Below, one piece after another: positions 22,721-33,300 of a DNA stretch of 34,427 bases; the stretch's first letter is position 1, and every line of letters starts with the position of its first letter. Where the stretch lies: contig NZ_JADEVZ010000057.1 of the NCBI RefSeq assembly GCF_015207875.1, forward strand, positions 1-34,427, read 5' to 3'. The DNA is from Dolichospermum sp. LEGE 00240 (lineage in GTDB: Bacteria > Cyanobacteriota > Cyanobacteriia > Cyanobacteriales > Nostocaceae). Below the pieces are notes generated by a model that searched no databases, was not told where the DNA came from, and saw nothing but the letters and a program-made list of their open reading frames with translations. The position numbers and the translations under genes are program-made.

Positions 22721-24325
22721 ATGGTGACATTAAATATTGATGATTTACAAGAAGTTGATAAATTTCGTAATTTACAATTAACATTACGCGATCGCTGGCA
22801 AACTAGCGAATTATTCGACAATAGTGAAGCGGATATTTTAATTATTCCTTCCTTGAGTATAGATCAAGAAGAATTACTCAAGATAGAAGGATGTGAGCAT
22901 TATGAAGAAAGATTACTTTTTTCATTAATGCGGTTAAGAAATCCCCGGACTAGGTTAATTTATGTGACATCAATGCCACTGCATCCCAGTATTATTGATT
23001 ATTATTTACAACTACTTCCGGGCATTCCTTTTTCTCATGCTCGTCATCGCTTATTATTACTTTCTACCTATGATGCTTCTTTAAAACCCCTCAGTCAAAA
23101 AATATTAGAACGGCCTCGGTTATTAGAAAGAATTCACAAAGCTTTGCGGTTAGATAAGGCTTTTATGGTATGTTATAATTCCACTTTTTGGGAAGCGCAA
23201 TTATCTTTAAAGTTGGGTGTACCTTTATATGCTGCTGCACCAGATTTGCAAATTTGGGGAACAAAGAGCGGCAGTAGACAGATTTTTCAAGAAAGTAATG
23301 TCCCCCTTCCCGACGGTAGTGAGTTAGTTAGAAATTGCGAAGAATTAGCCAATGTTGCGGCTGATTTGTGGGAACGTCAACCGACATTACAAAGAATGGT
23401 AATTAAGTTGAATGAAGGTTTTTCTGGGGAAGGGAATGCACTGTTAGATCTACGGGAAATAATGGATGTTGCACCGGGAAAAGCTGATCATAGTCAAAGA
23501 GTAACAGCAATTAGCGATCGCTTCCTGCATTTACGTTTTCAATCTTTACAAGAAACCTGGGCAAATTTTTCTCGACGCATTCCTGAATTGGGGGCAATAG
23601 TGGAAGCTTTTATCGAAGGAGAAGTCAAGCATTCTCCCAGTGTCCAAGGCAGAATTACACCCAATGGAGAAGTGGAAATTATTTCTACCCATGACCAAAT
23701 TTTAGGCGGACCTGACGGACAAATTTATATAGGTTGTCGCTTTCCTGCGGATGCAAATTATCGCTGTGAATTACAGGAATTAGGTTTAAGAGTTGGAAAT
23801 AAATTAGCGGCAAAAGGAGCTTTAGAAAGATTTGCCGTTGATTTTGTCACTGTAGATCAAGGTGATGGTAAATGGGATATTCAAGCCATTGAAATTAATC
23901 TTCGCAAAGGAGGAACAACCCATCCATTTATGACGTTAAAATTATTAACTAATGGTCGTTATGATTTATCCACTGGATTATTTTATAGTCAACAAGGCAG
24001 ACCTAAATATTATATTGCCACAGATAATTTACAAAAACCTAATTATCAGGGATTATTACCTAATGATTTAATGGATATTATCGCTCACCACAGGTTACAT
24101 TTTGATAGCGGCACAGAAACAGGTACAGTTTTTCATCTCATGGGTTGTCTTTCCCAATTTGGTAAATTAGGATTAACCAGTATTGGTGATTCACCCCAAG
24201 AAGCAGAAGATATTTATCACAAGGTTATTGAGGTTCTTGATCAAGAAACCAGTGGTGATCATAATAATCATTCTATCTTTACTGATTATAATTTTCCCAT
24301 GACTGGGGATGGATATAGTTGCTAA
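22721..24325 (+). CDS. Pre-ATP-grasp / PGM1-type carboxylate-amine ligase
   Basis: 534 aa. The N-terminal 190 residues form a pre-ATP-grasp domain (ADILIIPSLS, LIYVTSMPLHPSIIDYY, HARHRLLLLST). The ATP-grasp core follows: VIKLNEGFSGEGNALL from 227, an acidic EAFIEGEVKHSPSVQ segment, and metal-binding E391/N393 in IEINLRKGGTTHPF. The C-terminus (FDSGTETGTVFHLMG) matches the PGM1 C-terminal domain. The family is related to peptide ligases that join amino acids to a peptide, but it is also found alone in cyanobacteria with unknown substrate. No biosynthetic cluster is visible here. Confidence 0.82.
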   Translation: MVTLNIDDLQEVDKFRNLQLTLRDRWQTSELFDNSEADILIIPSLSIDQEELLKIEGCEHYEERLLFSLMRLRNPRTRLIYVTSMPLHPSIIDYYLQLLPGIPFSHARHRLLLLSTYDASLKPLSQKILERPRLLERIHKALRLDKAFMVCYNSTFWEAQLSLKLGVPLYAAAPDLQIWGTKSGSRQIFQESNVPLPDGSELVRNCEELANVAADLWERQPTLQRMVIKLNEGFSGEGNALLDLREIMDVAPGKADHSQRVTAISDRFLHLRFQSLQETWANFSRRIPELGAIVEAFIEGEVKHSPSVQGRITPNGEVEIISTHDQILGGPDGQIYIGCRFPADANYRCELQELGLRVGNKLAAKGALERFAVDFVTVDQGDGKWDIQAIEINLRKGGTTHPFMTLKLLTNGRYDLSTGLFYSQQGRPKYYIATDNLQKPNYQGLLPNDLMDIIAHHRLHFDSGTETGTVFHLMGCLSQFGKLGLTSIGDSPQEAEDIYHKVIEVLDQETSGDHNNHSIFTDYNFPMTGDGYSC

Positions 24326-24519
24326 AATTGAGTTTGATGATTAGAAATGTTTCTCTGGCACTCTCTTTAAATTCAGATGAAGAAATTTTCATTGCTTCTC
24401 TACTCATTCAGGCAGATAAAAAACTATTGCAGCAAATTCTCACTAATCTGTTGACCGACGCTATTAAGTATTCTCCTGAAAACCGAAAATCTGGATATAT
24501 TAAGAATTTCCGGGTTTAA
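24319..24519 (+). pseudogene. Histidine-kinase ATPase-domain remnant
   Basis: The only recognisable part, about 24373-24500, is ADKKLLQQILTNLLTDAIKYSP, the N-box of a HATPase_c domain. It closely resembles the corresponding segment of the full kinase downstream (KLLHHILTNILTNAIKYSP). There is no HisKA domain before it and no G-boxes after it, and the frame starts inside the preceding gene. It is a decayed fragment of a second kinase, perhaps a duplication of the neighbour. Confidence 0.75.
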
Positions 24520-24577
24520 ACTAAAACCTGTTAGTAATTAATCAATTCAAATTTCCATTTACAAAAGGTATAGAAAA

Positions 24578-26929
24578 TTGACATTCTCTAAATATTTTAT
24601 AGCCCTATCATCATTTTTATTATCACTAATCACAGTGGTAATGCTTTCAGTAATGTTGTTACCTGCCAATGCTAATCAAGCATTAGATACAAGCAATACC
24701 GTCCTATTGCATGATCAACAAAAGCAATACAAATTAGGAAAATATCTCGAAATTTTCTTAGATCCAACTCAACGGTTAACAATACAAGAGGTTAGTCAAC
24801 ATCAACAAAAATTTACCCCCAGTGATACTGATATCCCGAATCTTGGTTTTTCTAAATCTGCCATTTGGGCTAAGGTAAAGTTACAAAATCACAGCACTGT
24901 CACCTCAGAATGGTATCTTCAAGGCACATTTAATAATGTGGATCAGGTGGAATTATATATTCCGCAAGAAAATACCTGGATTAAAAAACAAATTGGCCGC
25001 TTACTGCCTTTTTCTAATCGGGAACTGAGGGATCGAAATCTTATATTTATTCTCCCTCTCGCTGTAGGTGAGGAAAAAACTATTTATTTGCGATATACCA
25101 GTCAGGGAACTATAGGAATAAATGCCATTCTCTGGCAACCTATTAGTTACTACGAGAATAACCTTACACAACAACTATTATTGGGTGGATTTTACGGTAT
25201 TTCATTCACTTTTGTGATCATCAATTTAGTGCTAATATTTATATTGAAAAATGTTAGTTATCAATACAATATTTTGTTCATAATTAGTCTGACTGTTCAA
25301 TATTTTATCAGAGATGATTTGGCATTCCAGTATCTATGGCCAGAATTTCCTGAATATAACCTTTCTATCTTATTAATATGTTTGTATATAGCTTTAGTAA
25401 GCTGTTGCACCTTCTTCATCTCATTTTTGCAAGTGCGAGTTTATAGTCATCAACTCTACAAACTAATGAATTGGTTTCGCTGGACTGCTGTGGGATATAT
25501 CTTTGTTTATTGGTATTTTCCTCTTCGTATTAGCATTATAACTATTGTATTTTTGACTATAATCATGTGTGTGTTGATGATTTATGCTAGTTCATATACC
25601 TTATACAAAGGATTTATTTCGTCTCGATTTGCAATTTTAGCATTGGGCTGCTTTTTATTAGGTATGACTATCTGGTGTGTTACAGCCTTTGCTTTGTTAC
25701 CAATTAATATATTTACTCAACACTTTGCTCGTGTTACCACAATCGGTTTATTATTGTTTTTAGCTATAACTTTAGGGGATCATATTAATTTACTAAAAAA
25801 AGAACGCAACCAATTAGCATCAGGACAAAAAAAACTAGCCCTAATTGTCGAAAATAGTTCAGAATTTATTAGTATTACTAATCTTAATGGTCAAGCAATA
25901 TTTTTGAATGATGCCGGCAAAAAAATGATCGGTTTGATCAGTGAAAGTTCCGCTTTAGACGTAAATATATTGGATTATCTTTGTCCACAGGAGCGATATT
26001 TATTTGAATCACAGATTTTGCCAACTGTATTAGAAATAGGCAGTTGGGAAGGAGAATTAAAATTTTGTAACTTGACAACAGGAAAAATAATTTACAGTAT
26101 CGCTTATTTTCTATTACTTAAGGATCAGCCAACAGCAAAAAGCACTACTTTAGCATCTATTGTTAGGGATATATCTCCAATAAAACAAGCTGAAAATGAG
26201 ATAATTGAGGCACTAGCAAAACAAAAGGCTATTAGCGAAATGAAATCGCGCCTTATTGCAATGGCATCCCATGAGTTTCGCACACCTCTAGCCATTATCT
26301 CCTCATCTACAGGCATTTTAAAAAAATTTGGCGATCGCTTGAATGCAGAAAGAAAAGAGAAACACCTGGAGATTATCCAAGAAACAATTACTCGCATGAT
26401 TCAACTTCTGGACGATGTTCTCACTATCAACCTTGCCGAAGCTGAAAACATGGAATTTAACCCAGAGTTAGGTGATATAATTACCTTTTGTCGTTATCTC
26501 AAGGAGGAAATAGAAACTACTTGTCAGCACCATACCATTGACTTTTCTTGTAACTTAGAACCAGGAGTTGCAAACAGTTCTCTAACTGCTAATTTTGATC
26601 GAAAACTATTGCATCACATTTTAACTAATATCCTAACTAATGCTATTAAATACTCACCGACAGAAACTTTAGTTGGTTTTAATTTAACAAAAGAAAATGA
26701 CCAACTAATCTTTAAAATTACCGATACTGGCATTGGTATTCCCGAAAAAGATCAAGTTAATTTATTTGCACCTTTTTATAGAGGATCTAACGTCGGTTCG
26801 ATTTCCGGTACAGGTTTGGGATTATCCATAGTCAAAAAATGTGTAGATTTGCACAAAGGCAAAATTATTTTCGATAGTCACGTAGAACAAGGAACAATAT
26901 TTACAGTCATTATTCCCTGGGAACAGTGA
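24578..26929 (+). CDS. 7TMR-DISM sensor histidine kinase
   Basis: 783 aa from a TTG, the only plausible start before the signal-like segment (SSFLLSLITVVMLSVMLLPA), with AAAGG ahead. Order: an extracytoplasmic 7TMR-DISMED2 sensor (about 35-200; FSKSAIWAKVKLQNHS, YIPQENTWIKK), seven membrane helices (about 205-405), a PAS-like domain (about 425-545; IVENSSEFISITNLNGQAIF), HisKA with H565 in MASHEFRTPLA, and HATPase_c with N-box at about 681-694, DTGIGIP and GTGLGLSIVKK. The fused sensor suggests carbohydrate or small-ligand detection. No response regulator is adjacent, so the partner is unknown. Confidence 0.93.
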   Translation: MTFSKYFIALSSFLLSLITVVMLSVMLLPANANQALDTSNTVLLHDQQKQYKLGKYLEIFLDPTQRLTIQEVSQHQQKFTPSDTDIPNLGFSKSAIWAKVKLQNHSTVTSEWYLQGTFNNVDQVELYIPQENTWIKKQIGRLLPFSNRELRDRNLIFILPLAVGEEKTIYLRYTSQGTIGINAILWQPISYYENNLTQQLLLGGFYGISFTFVIINLVLIFILKNVSYQYNILFIISLTVQYFIRDDLAFQYLWPEFPEYNLSILLICLYIALVSCCTFFISFLQVRVYSHQLYKLMNWFRWTAVGYIFVYWYFPLRISIITIVFLTIIMCVLMIYASSYTLYKGFISSRFAILALGCFLLGMTIWCVTAFALLPINIFTQHFARVTTIGLLLFLAITLGDHINLLKKERNQLASGQKKLALIVENSSEFISITNLNGQAIFLNDAGKKMIGLISESSALDVNILDYLCPQERYLFESQILPTVLEIGSWEGELKFCNLTTGKIIYSIAYFLLLKDQPTAKSTTLASIVRDISPIKQAENEIIEALAKQKAISEMKSRLIAMASHEFRTPLAIISSSTGILKKFGDRLNAERKEKHLEIIQETITRMIQLLDDVLTINLAEAENMEFNPELGDIITFCRYLKEEIETTCQHHTIDFSCNLEPGVANSSLTANFDRKLLHHILTNILTNAIKYSPTETLVGFNLTKENDQLIFKITDTGIGIPEKDQVNLFAPFYRGSNVGSISGTGLGLSIVKKCVDLHKGKIIFDSHVEQGTIFTVIIPWEQ

Positions 26930-27106
26930 AAATGTCAGCAGTCAGCAGTGAGAAGTTACTTACTCCTGCCGTATGTGTTAATATTGAGCAGAGGTTGAGC
27001 ATTTAAAAAAAAGTCAATAACTTGATTTTAAATCCTCAAAAGTCAATCATCAGTAGTTTTGAGAGTTGATTGAGCGTTTTTTATATTTTAATCTTTAAAA
27101 GCCTTA

Positions 27107-28789
27107 ATGGACGGTTGCTTCTCGGTTCACTGCATAAATCCCCATTGTCAACGTCCTTATCCTCAACCCTGGGGAAACAAATTCTGTAACAGTTGTGGCG
27201 CACCGCTGCATCTGTTAGATCGCTATTTCTCTCTTAAACCTCTCGGTGCGGGGGGATTTGCCCAAATTTACACAATTTGGGATGAAAAGACACAGACAGA
27301 AAAAGTGCTAAAGGTGCTAGTCGAAACTTCACCCAAGGCGCTGGAATTGTTCATTCAAGAAGCGGAAGTTTTAAGTAGTTTCCGCAATTCCGGTGTACCT
27401 AAAGTTGAGGCTGATGGCTATTTTCAAGTTAACTTAATTAATCCTAAACCCCATCAGTTACCTTGTTTGGTGATGGAAAAGATTAATGGCTACACTTTAG
27501 AAGAGGTATTAATAAATTATCCTCAAGGTTGTTCCGAAGATTTGGTAGTCGGTTGGTTTATTCAAGCTGTGTTGATTTTACAGGAGTTACATAAACGCCA
27601 AATTATTCACCGCGATATCAAACCTTCTAATTTGATGTTGCGGACTTCTACACCAGTATCTCCCGCCAAAAGTGATCAATTGGTGCTAATTGATTTTGGT
27701 GGTGCTAAACAATTTAGTGGGTCAGTTTTGCGATCGCACCCCACTTCTACACGCTTGTACTCTGCCGGCTATAGTCCCCAAGAACAAATTCGCGGCGGTA
27801 ACATTGGACCATCGGCAGATTTTTATGCCTTGGGACGGACAATGATTCAACTACTTACCGCCAAATATCCATCCGAATTGGAAGATAGTTTAACTGGAAA
27901 ATTGCGTTGGCGAAATTATCGGCAGATTAAGCCAGAGTTAGCGGATTTAATTGATGAAATGGTAGAAGATGATGTGCGATTACGTCCAGCAAATGCAGCT
28001 ATTATTCATAAACGGTTATTAAGTATCGCTTCCCCCTCTCCACAGCAAAATTTATTCAGTAGTACGGGTAAATCTGTTGTCCAATCCATGACTGAATTTA
28101 CCCAGGCTATAAGTAATACTACTTTATTGATAATTCAGGGAATATACAAATTTTTATCCGCTTGTTTGGCGACTGTTTGGGTAATGATACTGACAAGTAT
28201 CTGCGCGGGAATCGGGACTATAATTGGTTTTGTCCTGGCTTACCATACCAGTTTAGGCGATCGCTGGCTAGAATTACTAACCTATCCATTACCAACATTA
28301 GTCAAAAATCAACCTTATATAGCCGCAGAAAGTATAGTTTATGGTTTTGCAGGTTTGGGAACAGGTTGGGGATTAACCTTATCAGGCTGTTTTGGACAAA
28401 AGCGGCGGTTTCTGATCACAGCTTTAATGGGCTTAATTGGCTACAGTTTAGGCTGGATAGCTTGTCAATTCATCACCACTCCAAATCCGGCGGAAAGCTT
28501 AGTCACATGGATTTTAATCTCACTTCCCCTATTAACCCTGGGTTTAGGTCTTCGCAGTCATCAAATCGCTTATGCTGTCATTGCAGGTTTAGGAAGCGCC
28601 AACCTCATAGCTATTTTCGTGCGTTTAGGATTGAGACTAAATTTATTCCATTTTTCCAGTCAACCACAAGGGCTGGATGTATTTTCACCCATAGGTTTTT
28701 TTAGTTTAGTGAGTATCTTAATTAGTTTTTCCTTGAGTATAAGCCATTACCTAGTTGTCCCTGCTTTACGCTGGCTAGGTTGGCGATAA
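27107..28789 (+). CDS. Membrane Ser/Thr protein kinase with N-terminal zinc ribbon
   Basis: 560 aa. A four-cysteine prefix (C9, C14, C27, C30) precedes the kinase domain (about 40-305): glycine loop LGAGGFAQIY, K69, HRDIKPSN with D170, and DFGGAK with D196. The activation region YSAGYSPQEQIRGG follows. From about 340 on there are six or so membrane helices (ICAGIGTIIGFVLAY, LMGLIGYSLGWIACQFI, ILISLPLLTLGLGL and others). This 4-Cys-kinase-membrane layout is typical of cyanobacterial Hanks-type kinases. Substrate unknown. It sits just upstream of the STAND/NACHT pair but is separated by a palindrome, so common regulation is doubtful. Confidence 0.93.
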   Translation: MDGCFSVHCINPHCQRPYPQPWGNKFCNSCGAPLHLLDRYFSLKPLGAGGFAQIYTIWDEKTQTEKVLKVLVETSPKALELFIQEAEVLSSFRNSGVPKVEADGYFQVNLINPKPHQLPCLVMEKINGYTLEEVLINYPQGCSEDLVVGWFIQAVLILQELHKRQIIHRDIKPSNLMLRTSTPVSPAKSDQLVLIDFGGAKQFSGSVLRSHPTSTRLYSAGYSPQEQIRGGNIGPSADFYALGRTMIQLLTAKYPSELEDSLTGKLRWRNYRQIKPELADLIDEMVEDDVRLRPANAAIIHKRLLSIASPSPQQNLFSSTGKSVVQSMTEFTQAISNTTLLIIQGIYKFLSACLATVWVMILTSICAGIGTIIGFVLAYHTSLGDRWLELLTYPLPTLVKNQPYIAAESIVYGFAGLGTGWGLTLSGCFGQKRRFLITALMGLIGYSLGWIACQFITTPNPAESLVTWILISLPLLTLGLGLRSHQIAYAVIAGLGSANLIAIFVRLGLRLNLFHFSSQPQGLDVFSPIGFFSLVSILISFSLSISHYLVVPALRWLGWR

Positions 28790-28813
28790 CAATTAAAAAT
28801 TCTTGAAACCCTT

Positions 28814-28841
28814 GTAGAGACGTTCCATGGAACGTCTCTAC
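28814..28841. repeat. Perfect 28-bp palindrome (GAGACGTTCC type)
   Basis: GTAGAGACGTTCCA is followed directly by its exact reverse complement. It lies 25 bp after the kinase stop and is followed by CTTTTT, so it could terminate that gene. The same palindrome family is widespread between genes in cyanobacteria. Confidence 0.9.
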
Positions 28842-28978
28842 GATCTTTTTAGGAGATGTCTTTTGTAATCCCCCTAGTGGAATATTTTTATTTTTATATA
28901 AGATTCCTACGGGCAAAAACAATACTAAAATAAAGATAATACCCTAAAACAGAGCTTTTTGCCCAGTTTATCACTAAT

Positions 28979-30280
28979 ATGAGTAATACCAATTTTTGGA
29001 AACCTGCCTACCAGCGATTCAAACCAGAAGAACCTCTGGCTACATCTGAAGAGTTGCAAAATTTCTACGTCCCCAGAGATAATAGTCCTGTAGACCAGCT
29101 TGTTAGTTTATTGGAAATGGAAGATGATCCAGTAAAATTTTTACTTGCAGGTCATCGAGGTGGCGGTAAAACTACTGAACTGCGACGACTAGAACAAAAA
29201 TTAGCGAATACACATACTGTTATTTGGATAGATACCCAAACAGCGTTAGATAGATATAACATTGGCTATGCTGAAGTTGTAGTTTTGATTGGTTTGCAAA
29301 TTGCACAGCAAGCTATTAAATCTAATTGGTTATTTAAAAAAGATAAATTATTAACAAGACTACAGGACGCACTCAAGACAGTAGTTTATCAAGATAAAGG
29401 TACTCAAACTGAAGGTTTGGGAATGCCAGAATTTATCGAAAAAGCAGGATTAATTCTCAAAGGTGGCTTAACTAGAGAAATCACTAAAACCGTTAATGTC
29501 CGTCCAAAATTAACGGAAATTATTGATAGCGTTAATGAAATTATTATCGCTGCTGAAAAAGAAAATAACCAAAAATTATTTATTATTGTTGATGGACTAG
29601 ATAGACATGATTTAGTTACAGCTTTGGATATGTTTTCTAGTTCATTGCTGACAGAATTAAGCTGTCATATTATCTATGCAATTCCCATTGCTTTGCGATA
29701 TTCGCCGAACTTTAGACAACCAATGGAAAGCTTTCAAAAATGTTTGGATTTGAATAATCCTCCCGTTTTTGAATGTGATAATAATCTATGTCCTACAAAT
29801 AACCCTGATCATATAGGCAGACAAACTCTCGTGAATATAATTAATAAACGTCTCGATAGCTTAGGCTATGATTATCAAGGTTTATTTACACCTGATGCTT
29901 TAGAACTGATTTGTGAAAAAAGCGGTGGTGTGATTCGAGATTTAGTGAGATTAGCGCGGACTGCTTGTGAAATCGGACTGCGAAAAAGATTGAATTTAGT
30001 AGATTTGGACACTGCAAAATCAGCAGTGCAAGAAGTCCGCAGAGAATATAATTTAGATGATTATCAATATCCCGAAATTCATTCAGTACATATTACTGGA
30101 AAGTTAACCTCTAAAACCCACAGTTTACCACAAAAAGGCGAATTTATTATTTGTGATGAGCTTTTACAAAACAAACTCGTTTTGGGTTATTACAATTCTA
30201 GACAAAAATCTTGGTTTGATATTAATCCTATTTTGATAGAGGATTTACAACGTTGGCAAGAAGCTAACAATTTTCTGTAA
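28979..30280 (+). CDS. STAND-like P-loop ATPase paired with the NACHT-TPR gene
   Basis: 433 aa. Walker A GHRGGGKT at 58-65 and Walker B LFIIVDGLDR at 200-209. Downstream, PIALRYSPNF and a helical region ending SGGVIRDLVRLARTACEIGLR resemble the lid and winged-helix part of STAND/AAA NTPases. The last 60 residues (HSLPQKGEFIICDELLQNKLVLGYYNSR) form a small beta-rich domain typical of a wHTH-like end. No effector domain is recognisable. The NACHT-TPR gene begins 48 bp later on the same strand, so the two probably form one operon. The gap upstream is AT-rich. Confidence 0.85.
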   Translation: MSNTNFWKPAYQRFKPEEPLATSEELQNFYVPRDNSPVDQLVSLLEMEDDPVKFLLAGHRGGGKTTELRRLEQKLANTHTVIWIDTQTALDRYNIGYAEVVVLIGLQIAQQAIKSNWLFKKDKLLTRLQDALKTVVYQDKGTQTEGLGMPEFIEKAGLILKGGLTREITKTVNVRPKLTEIIDSVNEIIIAAEKENNQKLFIIVDGLDRHDLVTALDMFSSSLLTELSCHIIYAIPIALRYSPNFRQPMESFQKCLDLNNPPVFECDNNLCPTNNPDHIGRQTLVNIINKRLDSLGYDYQGLFTPDALELICEKSGGVIRDLVRLARTACEIGLRKRLNLVDLDTAKSAVQEVRREYNLDDYQYPEIHSVHITGKLTSKTHSLPQKGEFIICDELLQNKLVLGYYNSRQKSWFDINPILIEDLQRWQEANNFL

Positions 30281-30328
30281 AAACGTGACTATTTTGGAAA
30301 GATTACTAATTATCAACTGGTGCTAACT

Positions 30329-33300
30329 ATGCTTTCTGATGACTCCAATTATATTTTGACCGAAGCTGATAAAGAAGAATTAGAAAAATTAGTCAGCATC
30401 TTAGAACTTTCCAGTGGAACAACAATTATTTTTGCTGTTGCACCAGAAAGTAGTCCTCAACATTTGGTTGTGCAACAGCTACAAGAAGATTTAAAAAAAT
30501 GCGAAGTAAAATTTACTTTTGACAACTTTTTTTACAGTGAAAATTCTTTTCATAACTTCTTATATAGTTTAGATAACAATCTGCAACCGGAACGCAGATT
30601 AATCATGGCATTTGGTCTTGATCAATTGCCTACAGATAGGTTATTTAGAGAAATGCAGCGTTTAAACTTAGGACGAGAAGAGTTATTTGGTAGAAACTTA
30701 ATATTAATTTTTTGGTTGAATCAAATTAACTTTCTAGATGAATTTCGTCAGCGTGCGCCGGATTTTTGGGATTGGCGAGAAAAAGTAGTACAATTTGAAA
30801 CTCGTAATCCCTTACTTTATCCTTATTTAGAATGGCTAATTGCTGAAAACTCCTATCTCAAAATGAGTGGGGTAATGCAGGTGAATCGCCAAGTTGATAT
30901 TTTCCTTGACCAGATTTATGTTTCCCTGCAAGCACAACGACGACAAGAAATTATTGATACTTCTGAAACTAGAGAAATTGAAGCGGTAACTGTTTTAAAA
31001 TCTCCCTCTAATTTTACTAGAGTTAAAGGAACAGGAATTGATTTTGATGATTGGGATGAACCTGACTATTATCAACCTGTACGAGAAAAAACCATATCTA
31101 TATCTAGTACCAAAACTATTACAGAAAAGGTTGAATTATCCCAGGCAGTCAAAGCAAATTCTTACAGCGTCATTTTAGGCGCTCCTGGTGCGGGTAAAAC
31201 AACTCTTTTACGTTATTTAGCTTTGCATTTTGCCACAGCTAAAAGAGAGGATTTAGAAACAGTAATTGCTGGGGACACAAAGGAAGATTTAGGAAAAACT
31301 CTACTGCCTATTTTCTTTCGTATTGCTGATTATGCTGAGAAATTAAAACCACAACCAAATTTAACTTTAACTGAATATCTAGTCCAATTTTATCGTCAGT
31401 GGGAAACTCATTTTCAAACACAAACAGAAATGGGAACTGAGGTAGCAGCATTTTTATTAGATGCTATGCGTCAAGGAAAATGCTTAATATTGCTAGATGG
31501 TTTAGATGAAGTATTTGATCAAGAAAGTCGCAAAGAAATTGTAGAATCTATTAATCAGTTTGTTGATAAATTTCCTCATAACAAATATGTAATTACTAGC
31601 CGCATTGCTGGCTACCGTGACGTGCAACTAAGCAGCCGTTTTGCTGAATATATTATTGAAGATATGAGCAGCGAAAAGGTAGAACAGTTTTTATATCGCT
31701 GGTGTCGAACAGTAGAAAAAGCACAACAACCAGATGCTAGTGAAGAACAAATAGAAAGAAAAGGTAATGAACAAGCAGCAAATATTATAAACGCAGTTCA
31801 GGAAAATGAAGGTGTGAAGCGTTTAACAGCAAATCCCTTACTTTTAACTATTTTGGCACTGATTCACCGCAATGGGGAACGTTTACCTAACCGTCGGGTG
31901 AGGTTATATGAGTTAGCAGTGCAAACTTTGATAGAAGATTGGCAACTTAGTAAAAAATTACCAGATGCGCCAAAAGTCGTATTAAGAGAAACTGAAGTAG
32001 TAGAACTTTTAGCACCTTTAGCATATTGGATGCACGAAGAAAAGCCTTCTGGTTTAGTAACAGAAACGGAAGTGCAACAGCAACTAGCAACCAAAATGGC
32101 AGAACTAAATGATGCTGAACCAGAATCAGATTTAGTGCGTCAAGCTGTAGGAGAATTTCTGCGGAAAGTGAGGGAAACAACAGGTTTATTTGTGGAACGC
32201 GCACCTGGTGTTTATGGTTTTATGCACCTGACTTTTGAAGAATATTTTGCGGCTCGTTATATTGCAGATAATGACCAAAGTAAAATTCAAGAACTAATTC
32301 AACAACATCTCCATGAACCACGCTGGAATGAGCCAATTTTGTTGTCTTTAGGGTATTACGGAATTCATTCTCCTGGACAAGTTAAGAAATTAATAGATCA
32401 ATTATTTAGCAATTTACAAGATTATCAACCTGCACTACAACATGGTGAGATAAAAATAAAAACCTCTGCTGATAATACAATTATTATTTACTTAAAAGCA
32501 GAAGATGATTCAGCAGAAATATTAAAAAATATAGAATTTAATTTGCAAGATTTATTTTTTGCAGGACAAGTTATTGCTGAAGTTGAAGTTAGTAATATTT
32601 TCCGCAAAAATGTTATTGAAAAATTAGTTATTACTTACATTGGTATAGATGATGATTTTGACAATGATCTAATTAAGCAACTCCTGCGAACACTACGAAA
32701 AATTGAACTATTTTATCAGAAAGGTGAAGTCATAGCCAAATTAACAGAAGTAGCTAATGATGTAAGCCTATCTCCAGAAATGCAGATTAAAGCAAAAACA
32801 GCTATTTTGTATGTTGCTTGCGGTCAATCAGTAGGATTAGATAATTATGTAACAAAAATTGTTAATCAATTAGAATCTTCGCTTTTTGATAGTATTAGAA
32901 ATTTGGTAAAAGAACTGGGTGAAGAAATGACACCTAACCTAGAAATTAGCCGTCAATTTCATAATCATGATGAAAGTTATAAAATGGCATTAATTTTTAT
33001 CACTGCGATGTCTTATGTCAGAAAAGAAAATTATGATAAAGCTATTACAATTTTTGAAGATATAGACCAAAAATCAAATAATAGTCTTAAATCATTTATT
33101 TATTGGTCTTTGGCTATATGTTATGAAGAGAAAGAAAATTATGATAAAGCTAATGAATATTATGATAAATGCAAAATAGCTGATGATAATCTATCAAATA
33201 CATCATTTATTTTTTGGAGAAATTGGGGTTGGTGTCAGAAATCAAACAGCAAACATGAACAATCACTTGATTACTACCAAAATGCACTAAATATTATTAA

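Noticed and set aside
28162-28704. 180-codon plus-strand frame overlapping the kinase
   Set aside because: It lies in another frame of the membrane part of a well-supported kinase gene and has a composition rich in Ser, Arg, Asn and Trp, typical of a shadow frame.
31864-32204. Minus-strand frames inside the NACHT gene
   Set aside because: Antisense shadows; the plus frame is continuous with clear NACHT motifs.
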